NCBI GenBank assembly: GCA_900546325.1
Contig: URCR01000003.1
Coordinates: forward strand, 1-64,000
Length of the DNA stretch: 64,000 nucleotides
Reading direction: 5' to 3'
Source of the DNA: an uncultured Lachnospiraceae bacterium
GTDB lineage: Bacteria; Bacillota; Clostridia; Lachnospirales; Lachnospiraceae
Position numbers and translations under genes: made by a program. The notes beneath the pieces were generated by a model. The model searched no databases, was not told where the DNA came from, and saw only the letters and a program-made list of their open reading frames with translations. Positions 60,000-64,000 of the stretch are shown piece after piece (position 1 is the stretch's first letter; each line of letters opens with the position of its first letter).

Positions 60000-61286
60000 A
60001 TGAAACTGGAACTCGGTAAAATTTTTATCAAAGACATCCAATTTTCAGACCAGACTTGTGTCAAAGATCACATTCTCTATGTGAACAAAGAAGAGGTGGA
60101 GAAGCTGGTGCTGGAAGATGACAAATTATTAGAGTGTCATCTGGATATTGCCCGTCCGGGAGATTCCACGAGAATCACACCGGTCAAGGATGTCATCGAG
60201 CCACGTGTCAAAGTAAGCGGCGGAGAGATCTTCCCGGGTATGATCGGAAAGGTAACCCCTCAGGTGGGAGAGGGAAGAACACACGCGCTTGACGGCTGCT
60301 GCGTTGTGACAGTCGGAAGAATCGTCGGATTCCAGGAAGGTGTCATCGACATGAGCGGACCGGCAGCAGACTATTGTCCATTCTCCAAGACAGTGAACCT
60401 CTGTGTAGTCATCGAACCGAAGGAAGGACTGGAGACACATGTTTATGAGAAGGCAGGACGTATGGCAGGTCTTAAGGTTGCTGCATACCTCGGAGAAGCC
60501 GGAAGAAATGTAGAGCCGGATGAGTTAGAGACATTTGAGACGAAGCCGATCTTTGAGCAGGCTGCAATGTACCCGGATCTCCCGAAAGTAGGTTATGTAC
60601 ACATGTTACAGTCGCAGGGACTTCTGCATGACACCTACTACTACGGCGTAGATGCGAAGCAGTTTATCCCGACATTTATGTACCCGACAGAGATCATGGA
60701 CGGCGCGATCGTATCCGGTAACTGTGTTGCTCCGTGTGATAAGGTTACTACTTACCATCATTTCCACAATCCGGTCATCGAAGACCTCTACAAACACCAT
60801 GGAAAAGATGTCAACTTCATGGGTGTCATCCTGACAAATGAGAATGTATTCCTTGCAGACAAGGAGAGACATTCTGACATGGTAGCGAAGCTGGCTGAGT
60901 GGATGGGATTGGACGGCGTGCTGATCACAGAAGAAGGATACGGCAATCCGGACACAGACCTGATGATGAACTGCCGCAAGGTGGAACAGAAAGGTGTCAA
61001 GGTCGTGCTGATCACAGACGAATTCCCTGGCAAGGACGGAAAATCACAGTCACTTGCAGACACTTGTAACGAAGCGACAGCACTTGCTTCCTGCGGACAG
61101 GGCAATGCAACCCTTCAGTTCCCGGCAATGGATAAAATCATCGGAACAATGGAATACATCGAGAATCAGATCGGCGGATGGGCCGGATGTGTGAATCCGG
61201 ACGGATCGTTTGAAGCAGAACTTCAGATCATCATTGCATCTACGATTGCAAATGGTTTCAATAAGCTGGCAGCAAGAGGCTACTAA
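60000..61286 (+). CDS. grdE: GrdE-type subunit precursor of a glycine/sarcosine/betaine reductase component B
   Basis: A 428-residue proprotein. In the family it is cleaved at an Asn-Cys bond to give alpha and beta subunits, the new N-terminal Cys becoming a pyruvoyl group that forms a Schiff base with the amine substrate. Here the site is Asn241-Cys242 in SGNCVAPCDK. VNFMGVILTNENVFLADKER and EEGYGNPDTDLMMNCRK are conserved. AAGGAGGG precedes the ATG. First gene of grdE-grdB-ykvI. Sequence cannot separate glycine, sarcosine and betaine versions with certainty, and the promoter suggests strict induction. Confidence 0.88.
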   Translation: MKLELGKIFIKDIQFSDQTCVKDHILYVNKEEVEKLVLEDDKLLECHLDIARPGDSTRITPVKDVIEPRVKVSGGEIFPGMIGKVTPQVGEGRTHALDGCCVVTVGRIVGFQEGVIDMSGPAADYCPFSKTVNLCVVIEPKEGLETHVYEKAGRMAGLKVAAYLGEAGRNVEPDELETFETKPIFEQAAMYPDLPKVGYVHMLQSQGLLHDTYYYGVDAKQFIPTFMYPTEIMDGAIVSGNCVAPCDKVTTYHHFHNPVIEDLYKHHGKDVNFMGVILTNENVFLADKERHSDMVAKLAEWMGLDGVLITEEGYGNPDTDLMMNCRKVEQKGVKVVLITDEFPGKDGKSQSLADTCNEATALASCGQGNATLQFPAMDKIIGTMEYIENQIGGWAGCVNPDGSFEAELQIIIASTIANGFNKLAARGY

Positions 61287-61316
61287 AAATCGTCGGTAAG
61301 AAAAGGAGGAGCGGGT

Positions 61317-62636
61317 ATGGCAACATATAAAATTGTTCATTATATCAATCAGTTCTTTGCCGGTATCGGTGGAGAAGAAAAAGCAGATATCGTGCCGGAA
61401 GTACGGGAAGGTGCAGTAGGACCTGGTACAGCACTGGCTAAGGCACTCGGGGAAGACTATGAGATCGTTGCAACAGTAGTTTGTGGAGATAACTACTTTG
61501 GAGAGAATCTCGATACGGCGACAGATACGATCGTCGAGATGGTGAAAAAGTATGAACCGGATGTATTCGTTGCAGGACCGGCGTTCAATGCAGGACGTTA
61601 CGGTGTGGCATGCGGTACGATCTGTAAAGCAGTAGAAGAAAGACTCGGAGTTCCGGTACTCACAGCAGAGTACGAGGAAAACCCTGGTGTAGATATGTTC
61701 CGAAAGGATGTCATCATCGTGAAGACCGGTGATTCTGCAGCGACGATCCGCAAGGCAGTTCCTGTTATGGCAGCGCTGGTTAAGAAGATGGCGACAGGCG
61801 AAGAGATTCTCGGGCCGGATATCGAAGGATATCATGAGAGAGGTATCCGTGTGAACTATTTCGCAGAAGAGAGAGCTTCTGAGAGAGCGATCCAGATGCT
61901 CACAAAGAAGATGAAAGGCGAAGAATTCCACACAGACCTTCCGATGCCGAAATTTGACCGTGTAGACCCGGCAGCGCCGATCAAGGATATCAAGCATGCA
62001 AAACTTGCAGTTGTCACATCCGGCGGTGTTGTTCCGACAGATAACCCGGATCACATTGAATCATCCAATGCGACAAAATATGGTGTATATTCCATTGAAG
62101 GAATGGATTCTATGTCACCGAAGGATTTCACAACGATCCACGGTGGATACGACAGACAGTTCGTTATGGAGAATCCAAACCTGGTAGTACCGCTCGACGT
62201 ACTCCGCGAGATGGAGAAAGACGGAGAATTCGGCGAACTTGTAAATTACTTCTGTACGACAACCGGAACCGGTACAGCAACCGGATCTGCAGCAAAATTC
62301 GGTGACGAGATCGGAAAACGTCTCGTGGAAGACCACGTGGACGGTGTAATTCTCGTCAGCACATGAGGTACCTGTACACGTTGCGGCGCAACGATGGTAA
62401 AAGGTATCGAAAAATATGGTCTCCCTGTTGTTCACATGGCAACAGTTGTGCCGATCTCTCTGACGATCGGTGCAAACAGAATCATCCCGGGCGTTGGTAT
62501 TCCATATCCTCTCGGAGATCCGACACAGGGCGAGGTAGATTCAAAGAAGATCCGGAAACGTATGGTCAGACGTGCACTGAAAGCATTGCAGACACCGGTG
62601 GACGGCCAGACGGTATTTGAGAAAGATGATTTTTAA
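61317..62636 (+). CDS. grdB: Selenoprotein B of glycine/sarcosine/betaine-type reductase (UGA read as Sec)
   Basis: A 439-residue subunit of the substrate-binding component; its selenocysteine attacks the substrate and releases ammonia or an amine while the carboxymethyl group moves to selenoprotein A. The frame has TGA at 62364-62366 (residue 350) in the context STUGTCTRCGATM, the invariant Sec site of this family. Homology continues in frame after it (VVHMATVVPISLTIGANRIIPG to QTVFEKDDF), and a hairpin lies 12 bases downstream. N-terminal motifs FFAGIGGEEKADIVPEVREGAVGPG and CGDNYFGEN are typical. AGGAGG precedes the ATG. Reading the TGA as stop would remove 20 percent of the protein and the active residue. 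Confidence 0.93.
62364..62393 (+). promoter_or_regulatory. Selenocysteine UGA and bacterial SECIS-type hairpin
   Basis: After TGA (62364-62366), CGTTGC (62379-62384) and GCAACG (62388-62393) form a perfect 6-bp stem with loop GGC. Guanines in the apical loop about 18-20 bases after the UGA fit bacterial SECIS rules for SelB binding. Confidence 0.82.
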
Positions 62637-62700
62637 ATCGTGACAACTTGATATGGCAGGGCGGCTAAGAATTTCGACGCGATCCTTTCTGCTCTGCATA

Positions 62701-62755
62701 GGGGACACCGCCGGCGTGCACACCAGAACCAGATGACATTTCCGGCAGTGTCCCC
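62701..62755 (+). other. Structured RNA between grdB and the transporter gene
   Basis: GGGGACAC-GCCGG (62701-62714) pairs with CCGGC-GTGTCCCC (62742-62755): 13 bp with one C-A mismatch and a 27-base loop. A competing local hairpin, CACCGCCGGCGTG, uses the same 5' arm. No T run follows. The gap 62637-62784 has no gene. Confidence 0.6.
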
Positions 62756-62784
62756 CATATTATAGAGAGACAGGAGGGTATCTT

Positions 62785-63921
62785 ATGGGAAATGGCGGCG
62801 AAAAAGTTAGTTGGAAGAGAGTTCTCATTTTAGCAGGAGCTGTGATCGCTTTTACGATCGGCTCAGGATTTGCAACCGGGCAGGAGATCATTCAGTACTA
62901 CACTGCATATGGGGTAAAAAGTCTCCTTGTTATCCTGGTATTTGCGGTTGCATTTTTGTACTATAACTTCAACTTTGCAAAGGCAGGTGCAGAGCAGAAG
63001 TTCGAGAGAGGAAATGACGTTTACAAATATTTCTGTGGAAAGTATGTCGGTACCTTCTGCGATTACTATTCCACATTGTTCTGCTATATGTCCTTCTTCG
63101 TTATGATCGGAGGAGCTGCATCGACACTTCATCAGGAATACGACCTCCCTGCATGGGTGGGCGGTGTGATCCTTGCAGTGCTGGCAATTCTGACCGTAGT
63201 CGGAGGGCTGAATTCACTTGTAGATGCGATCGGTATCGTAGGTCCGGTCATCGTTGTTCTCTGTATCGCGATCGGACTCATTACCTGTATCCGCGACGGT
63301 GGAAATATTGCGGCAGGTCTTGATATTATCGAGCAGGGCGCATATGAAGGAGCGAAAGCAGGAGAGACGATGAAGAATGCAGGTGCGAACTGGCTGATCT
63401 CAGGACTTTCCTATGCGGGATTCGTTCTATTATGGTTCGCAAGCTTTACAGCAGCGCTCGGTTCCAAAAATAAGAAAAAAGATCTGAATTACGGTATCAT
63501 CGGCGGAACCGTTGCAGTCTGTGTCGCTATCGCCTTGATCGCATTTGCACAGATCGCAAATGTCAATACGGGAGCGAATGGAACTTACATCTGGAATGCA
63601 GACATTCCGAACCTGATCCTTGCGACAAAGATCTGGAAACCATTCTCAGCGATCTTTGCGATCGTTGTATTTGCGGGAATCTATACGACGGCAGTTCCGC
63701 TTCTCTACAATCCGGTTTCCCGGTTTGCAAAGGAAGGAACACCAAGATTTAAGATTCTTACGATCGTGCTCGGAGTAGCCGGTCTGATCGTCGGATTATT
63801 CCTTCCATTCAGAGTACTTGTCAATATCATTTACGTTCTGAACGGCTATGTAGGCGCAGTTCTGATCCTGTTTATGATCTGGAAGAATATCAAAGATTTC
63901 CGGAATAAGAAAAAAGCATAG
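62785..63921 (+). CDS. YkvI-type membrane transporter of the grd operon
   Basis: A 378-residue protein with about ten membrane helices, starting with VLILAGAVIAFTIGSGFATGQEIIQYY, a broken-helix-like GSGFATG region typical of the APC/NSS transporter fold and of the YkvI family. Substrate unknown. CAGGAGGG precedes the ATG. Position as third gene after grdE and grdB suggests uptake of the reductase substrate (or exchange with its product). Large conserved charged loops are absent. No signal is visible in the remaining 79 bases of the window. Confidence 0.82.
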   Translation: MGNGGEKVSWKRVLILAGAVIAFTIGSGFATGQEIIQYYTAYGVKSLLVILVFAVAFLYYNFNFAKAGAEQKFERGNDVYKYFCGKYVGTFCDYYSTLFCYMSFFVMIGGAASTLHQEYDLPAWVGGVILAVLAILTVVGGLNSLVDAIGIVGPVIVVLCIAIGLITCIRDGGNIAAGLDIIEQGAYEGAKAGETMKNAGANWLISGLSYAGFVLLWFASFTAALGSKNKKKDLNYGIIGGTVAVCVAIALIAFAQIANVNTGANGTYIWNADIPNLILATKIWKPFSAIFAIVVFAGIYTTAVPLLYNPVSRFAKEGTPRFKILTIVLGVAGLIVGLFLPFRVLVNIIYVLNGYVGAVLILFMIWKNIKDFRNKKKA

Positions 63922-64000
63922 AGAAAAATAGGGGAAAGGGAAGACAAGATAGACGTTAAGCTTCTAGATTGATACAGACAAATCCCTGAAAAGGTCCGAA

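Noticed and set aside
61050..62054. 334-residue minus-strand frame opposite grdE/grdB
   Set aside because: Cys/His/Arg-rich composition typical of an antisense shadow; the plus strand encodes clear family proteins.
62394..62636. Separate 80-residue gene after grdB
   Set aside because: It is in frame with grdB and is the part after the selenocysteine UGA; it has no ribosome site of its own.
62641..62760. tRNA-Sec (selC) candidate at the GC-rich hairpin
   Set aside because: No UCA anticodon arm, T arm or long variable arm can be placed; only a simple long stem is visible.
1..64000. CRISPR array or rRNA/tRNA genes
   Set aside because: No regularly spaced repeats and no recognisable rRNA or tRNA sequence were seen on either strand by reading.

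Overview
The window is a stretch of a moderate-GC Gram-positive anaerobe chromosome with strong AGGAGG-type ribosome binding sites and sigma-A-type promoters. The gene set (single-chain PurL, NADP-type GdhA, the hrcA-grpE-dnaK-dnaJ operon behind a CIRCE element, FeoA/FeoB, a selenocysteine-containing GrdB, Tn916-family integrases) fits a gut Clostridia member, most likely Lachnospiraceae. This is an inference from gene content and protein style; no database search was run.

Region 1 (1-14.2 kb) is accessory DNA. It opens with the right end of one integrative element (three small Xis-like genes, then a Tn916-family integrase). A fragment of metG encoding only the C-terminal tRNA-binding domain follows. 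Next is a heavy-metal island: an AraC-type regulator, an ArsR regulator, a stand-alone HMA protein, a P1B-2 ATPase and a second ArsR regulator. Then comes a mobilizable element with ssb, a candidate MOBQ-type oriT, a DUF3847-like protein, a MobA/MobL relaxase, a Toprim/helicase replication protein, xis and int. A perfect 14-bp repeat lies beyond each integrase (2113-2126 and 14150-14163). The second copy is inside the 5' end of a low-molecular-weight phosphatase gene and may be the attachment core.

Region 2 (14.5-29.6 kb) is conserved chromosome: hemW, the heat-shock operon, feoAB, lgt, a GntR-less YtrB-like ABC pair on the minus strand, ridA and an Mrp-type Fe-S carrier ATPase.

Region 3 (29.6-43.7 kb) is rich in DNA repair. 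A radical-SAM protein with a helix-hairpin-helix tail and its partner of the TIGR03915 type sit behind three LexA-box-like sites that overlap their promoter. Downstream are an HPr-like protein lacking the phospho-histidine, a Cas4-like nuclease fused to an XPD/DinG-type helicase, a LysR regulator, a DUF1461 membrane protein, purL, gdhA, a deoxyinosine glycosylase and a GNAT-like acyltransferase.

Region 4 (43.7-49.2 kb) contains a large serine recombinase abutting the 3' fragment of a SpoIID-like peptidoglycan-binding gene, a tiny companion gene, a family 3 glycosidase, a decayed MocR-type regulator and udk. Region 5 (49.9-58.4 kb) is carbohydrate metabolism: a FadR-type GntR regulator, a GntP permease and an IlvD/Edd dehydratase; then a TetR-ApbE pair and a family 2 glycosidase.

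Region 6 (58.5-63.9 kb) is the most distinctive: grdX, tetR, grdE, grdB (with in-frame UGA for selenocysteine and a SECIS-like hairpin) and a YkvI-type transporter. The promoter carries two copies of a GTTATC-NN-GATAAC-type operator. The cluster has the substrate-specific B component of a glycine/sarcosine/betaine-type reductase without the A and C components, so it looks like a dedicated, repressor-controlled module for one substrate that cannot be named from the sequence.
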